64,000 nt of DNA from Flavobacterium hydrocarbonoxydans (GTDB lineage: Bacteria; Bacteroidota; Bacteroidia; Flavobacteriales; Flavobacteriaceae). Location: assembly GCF_009789235.1 (NCBI RefSeq), contig NZ_WSTB01000001.1, forward strand, positions 186,001 through 250,000, written 5' to 3'. The notes beneath the pieces were generated by a model. That model was not told the DNA's origin and ran no database searches. It saw nothing but the letters and a program-made list of their open reading frames with translations. A program made the translations under genes and the position numbers. Of this stretch, positions 16,638 through 25,213 are shown piece after piece (the stretch's first letter is position 1; each line of letters starts with the position of its first letter).

Positions 16638-17501
16638 TTAAAAAGTGTCACTGCTTAATTCGGAAATCGGAAAAACCAGATTAGTCAGATTATTATTTAT
16701 ATCTACTTCCAAATGTCTTCCGCCGTTTTTTTCAATCATCTGAATCGTTAGATACTTATTCTCAGGTATAGTAAATTTCTCCAGCGCATAGACTTTTATT
16801 ATTTCAGATTTATAAGGAATTACAGAAGACGAAGAAGTTGCATACAAAGGCTCCAATTCAATTTCCTGTGAGGCAGTTCGTTTTGATTTTCTCTTATCCC
16901 TGATGAAAAAACGAAACTGATCAATATCGTAGTTAATCTTTGATTTGTTTTCAAAAACAACACGCAGATACAAAACATTCTGCTGGATAAAAATGCCGTT
17001 CACCTCTAATCTGATCTGATACTTTGATTTTTTTAGACCACTTATTTTTTTCTTTTTTGAATACGCAGACCAGGCACACTGTTCCGTTCTTTTCTGATTT
17101 TCGTTTTCTAAAGAAAACAGCACATCCCTGCTTGCAGCCACTGCATTTTCAGCCTTAAAATTTAAATCAGGGCAGGAATCGTCATAATTCAGTACAAAAA
17201 CGTACAATTTCCCGTCAGAAGTTACAACTGTCAGATTGGTCTGGAAAAAATGCTGTTTAGCAGCTTTTACAAGTAGTATATTCTCAACTCCTTTTGCTTT
17301 CTGTACAAGCACTTCTGCGCTTCCTTTATCTATACTCTTGATTTTATAAGGAAAAATAATGCTTGTGGTTTTAGAAAAACCTATTTGTAGATTTTTATAC
17401 TGGTCTTCGTAAAAGACAGTTTCCCTTGCGTTTGACTGTGGATTAACTGAAATACAAACCAGCAGCAAACTGATTAAAAACAAATAATTCGCTCTTTTCA
17501 T
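16638..17501 (-). CDS. traN: Conjugative transposon protein TraN (DUF4138)
   Basis: A 287-residue exported protein with an N-terminal signal peptide (MKRANYLFLISLLLVCISVN). The body matches DUF4138/TraN: KTTSIIFPYKIKSIDKGSAE near the start and VRVVFENKSKINYDIDQFRF-like text in the second half. TraN is a VirB9-like component of the Bacteroidota type IV secretion channel. It follows traM by 12 bp in the usual CTnDOT order. It is intact in length. Its substrate relaxase is not in the window. Confidence 0.88.
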   Translation of the reverse strand: MKRANYLFLISLLLVCISVNPQSNARETVFYEDQYKNLQIGFSKTTSIIFPYKIKSIDKGSAEVLVQKAKGVENILLVKAAKQHFFQTNLTVVTSDGKLYVFVLNYDDSCPDLNFKAENAVAASRDVLFSLENENQKRTEQCAWSAYSKKKKISGLKKSKYQIRLEVNGIFIQQNVLYLRVVFENKSKINYDIDQFRFFIRDKRKSKRTASQEIELEPLYATSSSSVIPYKSEIIKVYALEKFTIPENKYLTIQMIEKNGGRHLEVDINNNLTNLVFPISELSSDTF

Positions 17502-17513
17502 ATTTTCTCTCTT

Positions 17514-18803
17514 TTAAGGTTTTAAATTCTTTTGTTTTTCATCATACAGCAGCACCTGATACCCTGCCTTTACAACCACTTTTATGAGTTTTACCTTTTT
17601 GCTCATAAGACTTTTGGCTGCCTCGATGCCCATACCTGCGGCCTGTGCTCCCCATGAATCCGAAATCCCGGTAAGACCGAGAGTCTGAATGGATCTGTCA
17701 GCTGATGCTTTAGCCACATCCCTGTTGATCGCTCCGGGAATATAGATGCCGTCAATCCCGTCCATATCATAGACAGCCAGCTCGACGGGAAATATCGAAT
17801 TATTGTACTGGATGTTTGTGATTTTTACCTCAAGCCTCTCCCCTTTTAAAGCCGCCATACCATACAGAAAAGTATTTCTGGGTATCATTGTTCCTTGGAG
17901 AAAAATATCATTCGTAAGTCTTAATTTAACCACCGAGCCATTGACAATAGTCTGCGTCTGATGCACAACTGCTTCAATAGAATTTTGTATTTCTTCAGCA
18001 GGCTGTGCTTCGTCCAGAGAATAAAATTCATTTGTTTTCAAAGAGGTCTGCAAATCGACATTCCGATGAAGTGAGCTTATGTTATTCTCTGCTTCTTTTT
18101 TCTGCACTGAATATATTTTGCCTTTTTTGCTCTCAGATGTTTGTTTAAGCCTTTCCTGCACGCGCTGCGGATGCTGTATATCCAAAATATTTTCCAGCAT
18201 ACCGCCTAACTGCTGAAGTTCTGGATCAGGTTCCTGGGTCGTGCTCATCGTCGACATTAGCCCTTCAAGTTTTTTAATCTCTTCCGATTCTCCACGAGAA
18301 GTGCCGTAATTTTCAAATTCCCTCATGTCCTGACCGTAAGCAGGGACAGCAGGCTGGCTGATTATGTTTTCAAGAGCCCTCAGCTTCTCATAAACTTTCT
18401 GTTCATTGCGGTCCTGAAAAGACTGAGAATTAAAAGCTGATCTGTTTTTTGGAAGCATGCGGGATTCAAAATCACTTGTGGAAAAAGAATCTGCTTTATC
18501 TTCCGAGACTTTATTATCAATATAGTTAGGATCTTTTTTTATCTGCTCTCGCAGTTTTATCGAATCAACTGCCGCCTGATCGTAATAGCTCATCTTATCC
18601 AATGCTGAGTCTTCTTTAAATTTAGGCAGCGGCAGATTAAAATTGAATCCTTTCCTTTCATCGTTACCTGCCATCTTGGATTCCATTCTTCCGCCGCCTA
18701 ATGAATAAAATAAGAATGTCAAAAATGGAAATGTTATAAGAGGCAGCATTAAAAGCATCTTTCTCTTTTTAGACTCCTTTGGAGATAATGTTTTCTCTTG
18801 CAT
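17514..18803 (-). CDS. traM: Conjugative transposon protein TraM
   Basis: A 429-residue VirB10-like scaffold protein. A short cytoplasmic head (SPKESKKRKM) precedes one transmembrane helix (LLMLPLITFPFLTFLFYSLG). A long low-complexity periplasmic linker with many Gln, Glu and Ser follows. The C-terminal conserved domain contains VKLRLTNDIFLQGTMIPRNT and YDMDGIDGIYIPGAINRDVA, typical of TraM. Gene order with traN (12 bp) and traL (4 bp) shows tight operon packing. Confidence 0.9.
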   Translation of the reverse strand: MQEKTLSPKESKKRKMLLMLPLITFPFLTFLFYSLGGGRMESKMAGNDERKGFNFNLPLPKFKEDSALDKMSYYDQAAVDSIKLREQIKKDPNYIDNKVSEDKADSFSTSDFESRMLPKNRSAFNSQSFQDRNEQKVYEKLRALENIISQPAVPAYGQDMREFENYGTSRGESEEIKKLEGLMSTMSTTQEPDPELQQLGGMLENILDIQHPQRVQERLKQTSESKKGKIYSVQKKEAENNISSLHRNVDLQTSLKTNEFYSLDEAQPAEEIQNSIEAVVHQTQTIVNGSVVKLRLTNDIFLQGTMIPRNTFLYGMAALKGERLEVKITNIQYNNSIFPVELAVYDMDGIDGIYIPGAINRDVAKASADRSIQTLGLTGISDSWGAQAAGMGIEAAKSLMSKKVKLIKVVVKAGYQVLLYDEKQKNLKP

Positions 18804-18807
18804 AATT

Positions 18808-19059
18808 TTAGTTTTTTAAATTGATTGTCTTAATTTTTGAAGCTGTTGAAACCTCAGCTTGTTTATAAAATGTCCTATACAGGTTATAAATTAAGTAACC
18901 CGATGTTAAAACCGTAAAGAACAGAAGTCCCCAGATCAGTTTTGTTTTAGAGAGACCATCTGTAACTCTCTTCATTTTTTCTGCCCATCTTTTCTGCAAT
19001 AGCAGATAATACTTGTGATACACAAAAGGCTCAGTCTGTCTTGTAAAAAAGGATTTCAT
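18808..19059 (-). CDS. Small transfer protein in the TraL position
   Basis: An 83-residue protein with one transmembrane helix (LIWGLLFFTVLTSGYLIYNLY) and a basic N terminus (RWAEKMKRVTDGLSKTK). It lies between traK and traM with gaps of 6 and 4 bp, where CTnDOT-type operons encode the small TraL protein. The sequence alone is too short for a firm family call, so the assignment rests on position and topology. Confidence 0.65.
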   Translation of the reverse strand: MKSFFTRQTEPFVYHKYYLLLQKRWAEKMKRVTDGLSKTKLIWGLLFFTVLTSGYLIYNLYRTFYKQAEVSTASKIKTINLKN

Positions 19060-19065
19060 AAATCT

Positions 19066-19686
19066 CTATTTTCTGGTTTCTGCGGAAAGATCTTTGTTTT
19101 CAATCGTATTAAACCGCTCGATAAGAAAACCATGCGGATTATTATCGCTTCTTGATACATTGCGAAGCGCACCTTCTGTAAGCAGGCTTCTTTTCAAAAT
19201 ACTGGTAGTACGGATAATGTTCTGTCTGGCATAACATCTAAAATGGTACGGATATTCACGGATATCAATGCTTACGCTATCAATCTGGATGCTCTGGCTG
19301 ATATTTCCTGATATAATACCCGAATAAAAATTGTTTTCCTTCAGGTCATCATAAATCCGTTTTGCACTGTCGTCTGCCAGATATAGGGCTTTTGTGATAT
19401 TGGTTTTAATGACCTTATCATCAGGATCAAGGGTAAAGAAAAACTTGTGAAAGGTTTTCACATGGTCCCTTGCTTCAACAGCGATATTATCTTTTCTTTC
19501 CGAAGCGTAAGCTTCCAGCGCTTTACCGTTTGCCAGAATATATACTTTATCCTGCATAAGGCTCACTGTCTGGAAACTTTTATAAACAGCATAGCAGCTT
19601 ATTATGATGCAGCCTGCAATTACAAGCATCGTGAAACCTCTCACATATCTAAATGCCGTATCAATGTTTTTCATTTTGGTAAACAT
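19066..19686 (-). CDS. traK: Conjugative transposon protein TraK
   Basis: A 206-residue VirB8-like inner-membrane protein. An N-terminal helix (FTMLVIAGCIIISCYAVYKS) is followed by a periplasmic domain. Conserved family text includes MQDKVYILANGKALEAYA, VEARDHVKTFHKFFFTLDPD and EYPYHFRCYARQNIIRTTS. Position between traJ and traL, with 6-12 bp spacing, agrees. Complete in length. Confidence 0.9.
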   Translation of the reverse strand: MFTKMKNIDTAFRYVRGFTMLVIAGCIIISCYAVYKSFQTVSLMQDKVYILANGKALEAYASERKDNIAVEARDHVKTFHKFFFTLDPDDKVIKTNITKALYLADDSAKRIYDDLKENNFYSGIISGNISQSIQIDSVSIDIREYPYHFRCYARQNIIRTTSILKRSLLTEGALRNVSRSDNNPHGFLIERFNTIENKDLSAETRK

Positions 19687-19698
19687 ATGCTCCTGTTA

Positions 19699-20910
19699 TT
19701 AAGTCTGCTTAGAATTTCCTTTAAGCCTGTCATTCATATAGTTTCCTTTATCAGTAAAATAAGGACTGCTTCCTGCTGTCGCAGCCATGCTACTGGTCAT
19801 TCTCCGATCCGCATCTCCCATCGCATCAGCAGTCATTCCAACCGCATTTGAAGAGGTTCTCATAACAGAACTAGCTGAATTTCCAAACATGCTTGTCACC
19901 TTATGACCCAAGGCTCCTCCTCCGCCTGCATGAACTATATAATTGGCAACAGAAGGCACGGTAAAATATCCTATGATACCTATTATCATGAAAATTAAAT
20001 ATGACATATCGGTCCTGCTGAAAAAAGTGTCACCTGTTGCCTGCACCTGCGAGAGGTCCAGCTTGAGCATGAGTTCCTGAATCTTTCCTATAATACTTCC
20101 AAATATATTGGCAACAGGAAGCCACAGGTAAATATTGATATATCGGGCAAGCCAGACCGTGAGCGTGTGCTGGAAGCCGTCAAATACTGCGATTCCAAAT
20201 ACCAGTGGACCTAAAATGGAAAGCACCACGAGCTGAAAGGTCCGAAGGGTGTCAATGCATAAGGCGGCCGCTTCAAACAAAACCCTCAGCACCTCGCTCA
20301 GCCATTCCTTGACCGAATTTCGAAAACTGTAAGAAGCTTTTTCCATCGCAAATTTGACATCATTGCCTATGCCTGCGAGCATGCTCTCATCCGATGGATC
20401 AGCACCGTCATGCGTATACTTATACCATCTGTCACGATCACCCGTACCTGCAGTCCCGACATACATCTTCCATGGATCGGTTTCTTTAATTGCTTTTTCT
20501 TTCTCTTTAAGCAGAACAGCAACTGCATTGTTAGAGCCTGTTACCATAGCTGCAGTAGCTGTAACAGTTGGTTTCATAACTCCGTTAATAAGTGCCAGAA
20601 CCGACGGAAAAATCATAATGCAGAATCCTAGTACAAAGGGACGGAAGAGTGGATAAAAATCGATAGGTTCTGCACTTGCAATATGCCTCCACACGCGTGA
20701 GGCGATGTACCATATAGTTCCAAAGCCTGCTAGTCCCTGCCCTACAGCAATTAGGTTAGAACACAATGGCATCATTTCATCATAAAGCTGGTCTAAGACC
20801 CCATGAAGACTACTCATATCATCACCAAGTCCCTGAGCCATGATCCTGAATGGAAACAATAATACCATAAGCACCGCTGATACTACTTTTTTATTTAATA
20901 ACATCTTCAT
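19699..20910 (-). CDS. traJ: Conjugative transposon protein TraJ
   Basis: A 403-residue polytopic inner-membrane protein, analogous to VirB6. It has a signal/anchor (SAVLMVLLFPFRIMAQGLGD). At least five further hydrophobic segments follow, among them FYPLFRPFVLGFCIMIFPSV, ALCIDTLRTFQLVVLSILGP and DMSYLIFMIIGIIGYFTVPS. The Gly/Ala/Ser-rich C terminus is soluble. It starts 3 bp after the traI-like paralogue stop, so it is co-translated. GC is locally higher than in the core genes. Confidence 0.9.
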   Translation of the reverse strand: MKMLLNKKVVSAVLMVLLFPFRIMAQGLGDDMSSLHGVLDQLYDEMMPLCSNLIAVGQGLAGFGTIWYIASRVWRHIASAEPIDFYPLFRPFVLGFCIMIFPSVLALINGVMKPTVTATAAMVTGSNNAVAVLLKEKEKAIKETDPWKMYVGTAGTGDRDRWYKYTHDGADPSDESMLAGIGNDVKFAMEKASYSFRNSVKEWLSEVLRVLFEAAALCIDTLRTFQLVVLSILGPLVFGIAVFDGFQHTLTVWLARYINIYLWLPVANIFGSIIGKIQELMLKLDLSQVQATGDTFFSRTDMSYLIFMIIGIIGYFTVPSVANYIVHAGGGGALGHKVTSMFGNSASSVMRTSSNAVGMTADAMGDADRRMTSSMAATAGSSPYFTDKGNYMNDRLKGNSKQT

Positions 20911-20913
20911 TCT

Positions 20914-21549
20914 TTAGTCTTTAAATGTCTGTAATCCTCTTGACGCGTAAACATCATTTTTCTCCCTTGCCCGCTGTAGAGCCAGCACGTTCGACGTGTT
21001 ATTAAAGTTTCTGAGAAAAAGCAGTTTATCCTGCATCTGCTCATAGATATCGTCAACTGCCTTTAGTCTTTCGTCGTCCGACATCCTGAGCTTATCTGCT
21101 GTTATGATCATCGTAAGTTCATCGAGATTTCTCAGGCTCTGATTAAGCAGGTTTCCGTAAACTTTCTCAAAGTAATTTATTTCCTGTCCGCTGAAATTTC
21201 CGTTTTTTATAAATCGGTTCATTCCGTTGCGGCTTTCCTTGACTATTGAAATCTGATATTCTACTATCTCTGCTACCCTTTTGTAATTCTTTACCGCTGG
21301 ACTTACCTGCATAAGCGCATCTAGAAAAGTTTTATGCAGGCTGAAGTTTCCTTCAGTCATATCTTTCACCGTTTTGTATCCACCTGAAAGCAGCTCATAT
21401 CCCTTTTTCATATCACTGAGAATTTTCTTGAACTGGGATAGCTTTTCGATATTCAAAATCAGCTGCTGAATTTCTGCTGACTGCCCCATTGATTTAACTG
21501 GGATCATTAACAAAGTGATCAATATTGTCACAATCAAAATCTTTTTCAT
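20914..21549 (-). CDS. TraI-like protein (DUF4141), paralogue 3
   Basis: A 211-residue secreted helical protein with a signal peptide (MKKILIVTILITLLMIPVKS). The body is coiled-coil like: KISQ-type helices, KKGYELLSGGYKTVKDMTEG, NYFEKVYGNLLNQSLRNLDE, and MSDDERLKAVDDIYEQMQDK. The last two blocks are shared with the neighbouring 21561 and 22192 products, showing three tandem paralogues. DUF4141/TraI proteins are VirB5-like in position. It is adjacent to traJ (3 bp). Confidence 0.8.
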   Translation of the reverse strand: MKKILIVTILITLLMIPVKSMGQSAEIQQLILNIEKLSQFKKILSDMKKGYELLSGGYKTVKDMTEGNFSLHKTFLDALMQVSPAVKNYKRVAEIVEYQISIVKESRNGMNRFIKNGNFSGQEINYFEKVYGNLLNQSLRNLDELTMIITADKLRMSDDERLKAVDDIYEQMQDKLLFLRNFNNTSNVLALQRAREKNDVYASRGLQTFKD

Positions 21550-21560
21550 AGTAGCTTAAT

Positions 21561-22175
21561 TTATAATCCATATAATTCATCAACATTCTTAGAATCCTTT
21601 TTATCGGCAGATTTTGAAACCGACAGCAGTCCGGCATCCCTGCTGAAAGAAAGACAGAAATTATAATCCTCCAGCATAGTTTTGTGCAGAAGATCAATGC
21701 GCTCAAGCCTCTGGTCATCTTTTAGCTCTAGTTCTGCATCGGTGGTAATAACAAGCAGCTGGTCAAGAGTCTGGCTGCAGTTCTGAAGAAGTTTCTCAAA
21801 AGACCTCTCTATATAGTCCAGTTCATTACCATGAAACAAATCAACAGTCTTAAGATCTGACAAAGTCTTTCTACAGAGTTTCATTATTTTAAACTGCATG
21901 GAAATGATCTCAACAGTTTTATAATAATTCCGAACCTTTGGATTGATTTTTAAAAGTGAAGTAAAATAGTCACCATGCAGGTTGACTTCACCTTTTCTCG
22001 CATCCCCAATAAAATTGAGTCCCTTTGATACTGCCGAATATCCTTTCTTTGCATAGTCAATATAAACCTGAATTGCCGCTATTTGAAGGATTAGTTCCTT
22101 CCTCTGCTTTGCCTGCCCGCTCATACTTTGATTAAAAACACAGAGCGCTACTAGTAGTACAGCTATCTTTTTCAT
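21561..22175 (-). CDS. TraI-like protein (DUF4141), paralogue 2
   Basis: A 204-residue exported helical protein (signal MKKIAVLLVALCVFNQSMSG). Shared with its neighbours are YAKKGYSAVSKGLNFIGDAR, LHGDYFTSLLKINPKVRNYY, ELDYIERSFEKLLQNCSQTL and LKDDQRLERIDLLHKTM. Spacing of 11 and 16 bp to the flanking paralogues. It is the most divergent at the C terminus (SRDAGLLSVSKSADKKD). The expansion to three copies may reflect subunits of one pilus-like assembly. Confidence 0.75.
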   Translation of the reverse strand: MKKIAVLLVALCVFNQSMSGQAKQRKELILQIAAIQVYIDYAKKGYSAVSKGLNFIGDARKGEVNLHGDYFTSLLKINPKVRNYYKTVEIISMQFKIMKLCRKTLSDLKTVDLFHGNELDYIERSFEKLLQNCSQTLDQLLVITTDAELELKDDQRLERIDLLHKTMLEDYNFCLSFSRDAGLLSVSKSADKKDSKNVDELYGL

Positions 22176-22191
22176 ATTTTTTTTTATTGAA

Positions 22192-22875
22192 TTATGGAAT
22201 TCCGTAAAATTGTTTCACTTGGTTTACATCTGCTTCTGTTTTGGCCCTCTGAAGACTCAGCAGTATGTTCTGCTGGTTAAACATTGTAAGGTCGTCGTAG
22301 TTCCCATCAATCTGATCAGCAGCCTTGTTGATGATTTCAAGACGTTTGAGATCGCTCATCTGGGTGGCAAAAGAATCCAGAATCAAAAAAATATGGTCGA
22401 TATTCTTCACACTTTCCTCGAGTATTCCTGTATATACGCGCTCCATATACTGGATTTCGCCGTCTTTAAAATGGGTATCCTGCTTGAAAAGATTCCAAGC
22501 TCTTTCATATTCCTGAACAAGCTGTGTCTGCTTTTTGGTAATCTCTCTTATCCTCTGATAGTAGGTAATAATTGACTTTACTTTTGCGAGTTCTTCATAG
22601 TAGCCTTTGTAAAGATCTTTCTGTTTCTGAGTCCAGTCCGAGATCTCATCGAGCTTCAATTTGGAAAGTACATTTTCCACCTGCTTCTGTGCATTCTGAA
22701 GCCAGATCGTTTTATTCTGTAGCCGCTGGATTCTCAGGTCAATGGCTTTAATCACCTTTTTCGTAACAGCTTTTACAATTTCCAGTATCGGCAATACCGC
22801 AACTTTTTCCGCAGGTCTTGCCGAGGTGCCGACTAGCAGCAGGCAGACCATCAAGACTATTAATTTCTTTTTCAT
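22192..22875 (-). CDS. TraI-like protein (DUF4141), paralogue 1
   Basis: A 227-residue exported protein (signal MKKKLIVLMVCLLLVGTSAR). A long central coiled coil contains LRIQRLQNKTIWLQNAQKQV and LDEISDWTQKQKDLYKGYYE. The C-terminal block matches its neighbours: EIQYMERVYTGILEESVKNI and MSDLKRLEIINKAADQIDG. It is the first complete gene after the traG fragment, and best matches canonical CTnDOT TraI by length and the WLQNAQKQ motif. Confidence 0.8.
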   Translation of the reverse strand: MKKKLIVLMVCLLLVGTSARPAEKVAVLPILEIVKAVTKKVIKAIDLRIQRLQNKTIWLQNAQKQVENVLSKLKLDEISDWTQKQKDLYKGYYEELAKVKSIITYYQRIREITKKQTQLVQEYERAWNLFKQDTHFKDGEIQYMERVYTGILEESVKNIDHIFLILDSFATQMSDLKRLEIINKAADQIDGNYDDLTMFNQQNILLSLQRAKTEADVNQVKQFYGIP

Positions 22876-22884
22876 TATTCCTTT

Positions 22885-23352
22885 TCATTTAATTCTATTT
22901 CTCATATCCTGAGCCATTGCGGCTATTCCTTTCTTTATGTCCCCGCCAAACTTCTTCGCATAGGCATTCATTTTCACTTTCTCGCTTTCCTCTGTTGTAT
23001 AAGCTAAGTATTCCTCCAGCGAAACTTCGGTTCTATAGACCTTTGAAAGCATCCCTCCCAGAGAGATAAACACTTCTTTGTATTTCCTGGCTGGATCATT
23101 GGCTTTATTTACAGAAAGTACAAGTGCCTTTTCTTTGTCTGTAAGTCCAAGCAGCTCCTGAATCTGGTCAAACTTATTCTGATATTTGCTCTGGTCCAGA
23201 AGGATCTTGCAGTCGCTGTTGTTGATAATTGCCTGCTTGACCACTGGCGAAGAAATAATATCCTCTACCTCCTGCGTGACCACTATCGCTTCCCCGAAGA
23301 ATTTACGCACAGTCTTAAATAAATATTTTATATAATCCGCCGGGGCTTCAGG
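22885..23352 (-). pseudogene. traG: traG 3' fragment (conjugation ATPase C terminus)
   Basis: Only the last ~150 residues of TraG, the VirB4-like transfer ATPase of about 830 residues, remain. The open frame starts at PEAPADYIKYLFKTVRKFFG, family-like from about ADYIKYLFK. EAIVVTQEVEDIISSPVV and NNSDCKILLDQSKYQNKF follow. The Walker A region is absent. A GTG at 23308-23310 could start a remnant peptide. Homology stops at about 23340, directly against the tail of a plus-strand ORF, which marks a deletion or rearrangement junction. Confidence 0.88.
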
Positions 23353-23458
23353 CTATATAAATGATAGCAGGCAGCAGTATTCAGATAGTACCGAGCAGCA
23401 GGGTTCGGTCTACCTAAATTCCAAGTTTGAGGCATTAATGAATGAATTCAAGAACTAA
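23336..23458 (+). pseudogene. 3' tail of an unidentified plus-strand gene
   Basis: An open frame from about 23336 ends at TAA 23456-23458 and reads GYINDSRQQYSDSTEQQGSV then YLNSKFEALMNEFKN. It abuts the broken end of traG on the opposite strand and has no start codon. It looks like the disordered C terminus of a longer protein, possibly from the missing mobilisation region, but the family cannot be named. Confidence 0.4.
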
Positions 23459-23498
23459 ATACAAACGAATAGTCAAAAACTGGGATCACTCCATTTCT

Positions 23499-23536
23499 AA
23501 AATATAAAAGAAGACCGCCAAAGTCTTCTTTTATAT
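23499..23536. terminator. Hairpin terminator downstream of the 126-aa gene
   Basis: Arms AATATAAAAGAAGAC and GTCTTCTTTTATATT with a CGCCAAA loop. It lies about 150 bp after the stop of the minus-strand gene at 23684. It lacks a long T run, so termination efficiency is uncertain. Confidence 0.6.
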
Positions 23537-23683
23537 TCAAGGAGCGGGATTTATGTTATAAATCGTAGTGATAATATGCACTGCCGAAAGCTTCGCTTGC
23601 CCCTTTATAATCAGTTATGCAGAAATTTAAAATTGTCATGTAAAATTGTCCGTGATTTGCCATTGCATAACTTTCCTGTAATT

Positions 23684-24064
23684 TTATCCCTCTTCATATT
23701 GCTTTAGTTTTTCCACAAATTCTGTATTCATTTCTTTAGTTTTTACATCCTCTTTTGCTTTTGAAATTGTTTGGATCAGCCCTGAAACAGATTTTAAAAT
23801 GTCAGCATCTGCTGCATTATTTTGAAGTTGATCTAAAATTACATACCCCCCGATAACTGAAGCATGTTTGCAGTTAGCCTTTAAGGAAGCAATCATTACC
23901 TTTTCAGTGAATTTTTCCAATTGTTGGTCCGTGTATTCAGATTCCAAGTTTTTCATTTCCCTCTCTAACTCATCCCTAGATAACGATGCTAATTTTTCTT
24001 CGACTGTTTTCAAATATTCTTCCAGCCATTCACTGGCATCTTTCTTTAATTCTTTTCTATCCAT
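23684..24064 (-). CDS. Hypothetical helical protein, partner of the HEIGH protein
   Basis: A 126-residue, acidic, all-helical protein with coiled-coil character (SEWLEEYLKTVEEKLASLSR, LEREMKNLESEYTDQQLEKF). A less charged segment, ASVIGGYVILDQL, lies in the middle. No signal peptide. It begins 24 bp after the stop of the HEIGH-motif protein on the same strand, so the two form an operon. No family is recognised. The layout of a metalloprotease-like gene with a small partner could be an effector/inhibitor pair, but no sequence motif proves this. Confidence 0.6.
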   Translation of the reverse strand: MDRKELKKDASEWLEEYLKTVEEKLASLSRDELEREMKNLESEYTDQQLEKFTEKVMIASLKANCKHASVIGGYVILDQLQNNAADADILKSVSGLIQTISKAKEDVKTKEMNTEFVEKLKQYEEG

Positions 24065-24088
24065 TGTATTTATTTGTTATTCTTTAAT

Positions 24089-24802
24089 TTAGCTTGATGT
24101 ACTGCTTTTTTGAACTTCGGTCATTTTCTCTTTAATGGATTCTTTAAGTCCTTTAACCGCATCATAAAAACCTGTCCCTTTTATTAGCTTGATGAGCTCA
24201 TCATTTAATGAATCGAGGTAATTCCCTTTGAGAGAATATTTAAACTCGTCCTTATTCTCCGACTCTTGATAAACAGCATAAACAATTGCTGTGTAACGGC
24301 TTATTAAAATATGGAGCTCACCTAAAAATTCTTGATTTTTGGTAATGATATCGTAATAAATATGCTGCAGCTCCCTTTCGCTAAACTCTATAAAATCTTT
24401 ATTTAAACCATACTTTTTCCTGATTAATGAGGTTATTCCCAGAAAGGAAATGATATCTCCCCTTCCACCACACTTTTGCTGCATACAAAAACAATTCTCA
24501 AAACCAACATCAGCATCCTTCAGGAATTCCTTTATATACAACGTTTGAAAAACACAGCCTGAAATGAGTCCCAGCAGCGCAAATGAAGTTTTATCATCAT
24601 CCTGCAGCAATACTTCATATTGGATCGAAGGAAGCATCCTCACTCCTCCTTCCCATTTATGCTCGGAAATTGCAATTGCATGATAATTCGCCCACAGGTC
24701 ATCAACGAAAAAATCAGGACTGTCTTCAATTTCTATAAGGTCAATACACAAATGTCCTATCTCATGCCATAAAACACGTTCTAAATCAGTTCTAATTTCC
24801 AT
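24089..24802 (-). CDS. HEXXH zincin-like protein, unknown family
   Basis: A 237-residue cytoplasmic protein. The zinc-binding motif is near the N terminus, ERVLWHEIGHLCIDLIEI (residues 8-25). A Cys-rich stretch, ENCFCMQQKCGGRGD, is in the middle, followed by helical C-terminal sequence. The arrangement resembles the M41-like peptidase fold with an N-terminal HEXXH, but no ATPase is attached. No signal peptide. It is transcribed divergently from the secreted M48-like protease and leads a two-gene operon. Proteolytic activity is inferred from HEIGH only. Confidence 0.65.
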   Translation of the reverse strand: MEIRTDLERVLWHEIGHLCIDLIEIEDSPDFFVDDLWANYHAIAISEHKWEGGVRMLPSIQYEVLLQDDDKTSFALLGLISGCVFQTLYIKEFLKDADVGFENCFCMQQKCGGRGDIISFLGITSLIRKKYGLNKDFIEFSERELQHIYYDIITKNQEFLGELHILISRYTAIVYAVYQESENKDEFKYSLKGNYLDSLNDELIKLIKGTGFYDAVKGLKESIKEKMTEVQKSSTSS

Positions 24803-25213
24803 ATGATGATATTTAAGGTGACTAATATAAGAATTTTACGCTATTCGCCTGTAAAATGAACTAAACGCTTCAAAAGCAATGTACAGAATGGAAAGTAATA
24901 AAATCCTAATCTCAGTTCTTCATGGTTTCTAATACAGCGAATTAAGTTCTTAATACGGGCAGAAAAATAATAAAATCAGTTGATAATTTTTCTCAGTTAT
25001 AAGCATGACAACTTTGCAAAATAATCAGGTATTTATACCTACTTGTACTCCCATTTTAATTTCTAAATTTATTTCAATTTTAAAAAGCCATTTTAAACAA
25101 CTGATTATCTACCAAATACAGGACTAAAAATATTTATAGTTTAATAAAACAGCTCTTAATATTAAAATTTTCCACGGAATCTTAAAATTGTAATTCACGA
25201 TAATTATTATAAA
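24803..25213. other. Divergent intergenic region, no gene seen
   Basis: A 411-bp AT-rich gap between two divergently transcribed metalloprotease-like genes. I see no ORF with coding character, no tRNA and no strong hairpin. It should contain both promoters, but no convincing TTTG-N19-TAnnTTTG pair was found. Confidence 0.5.
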
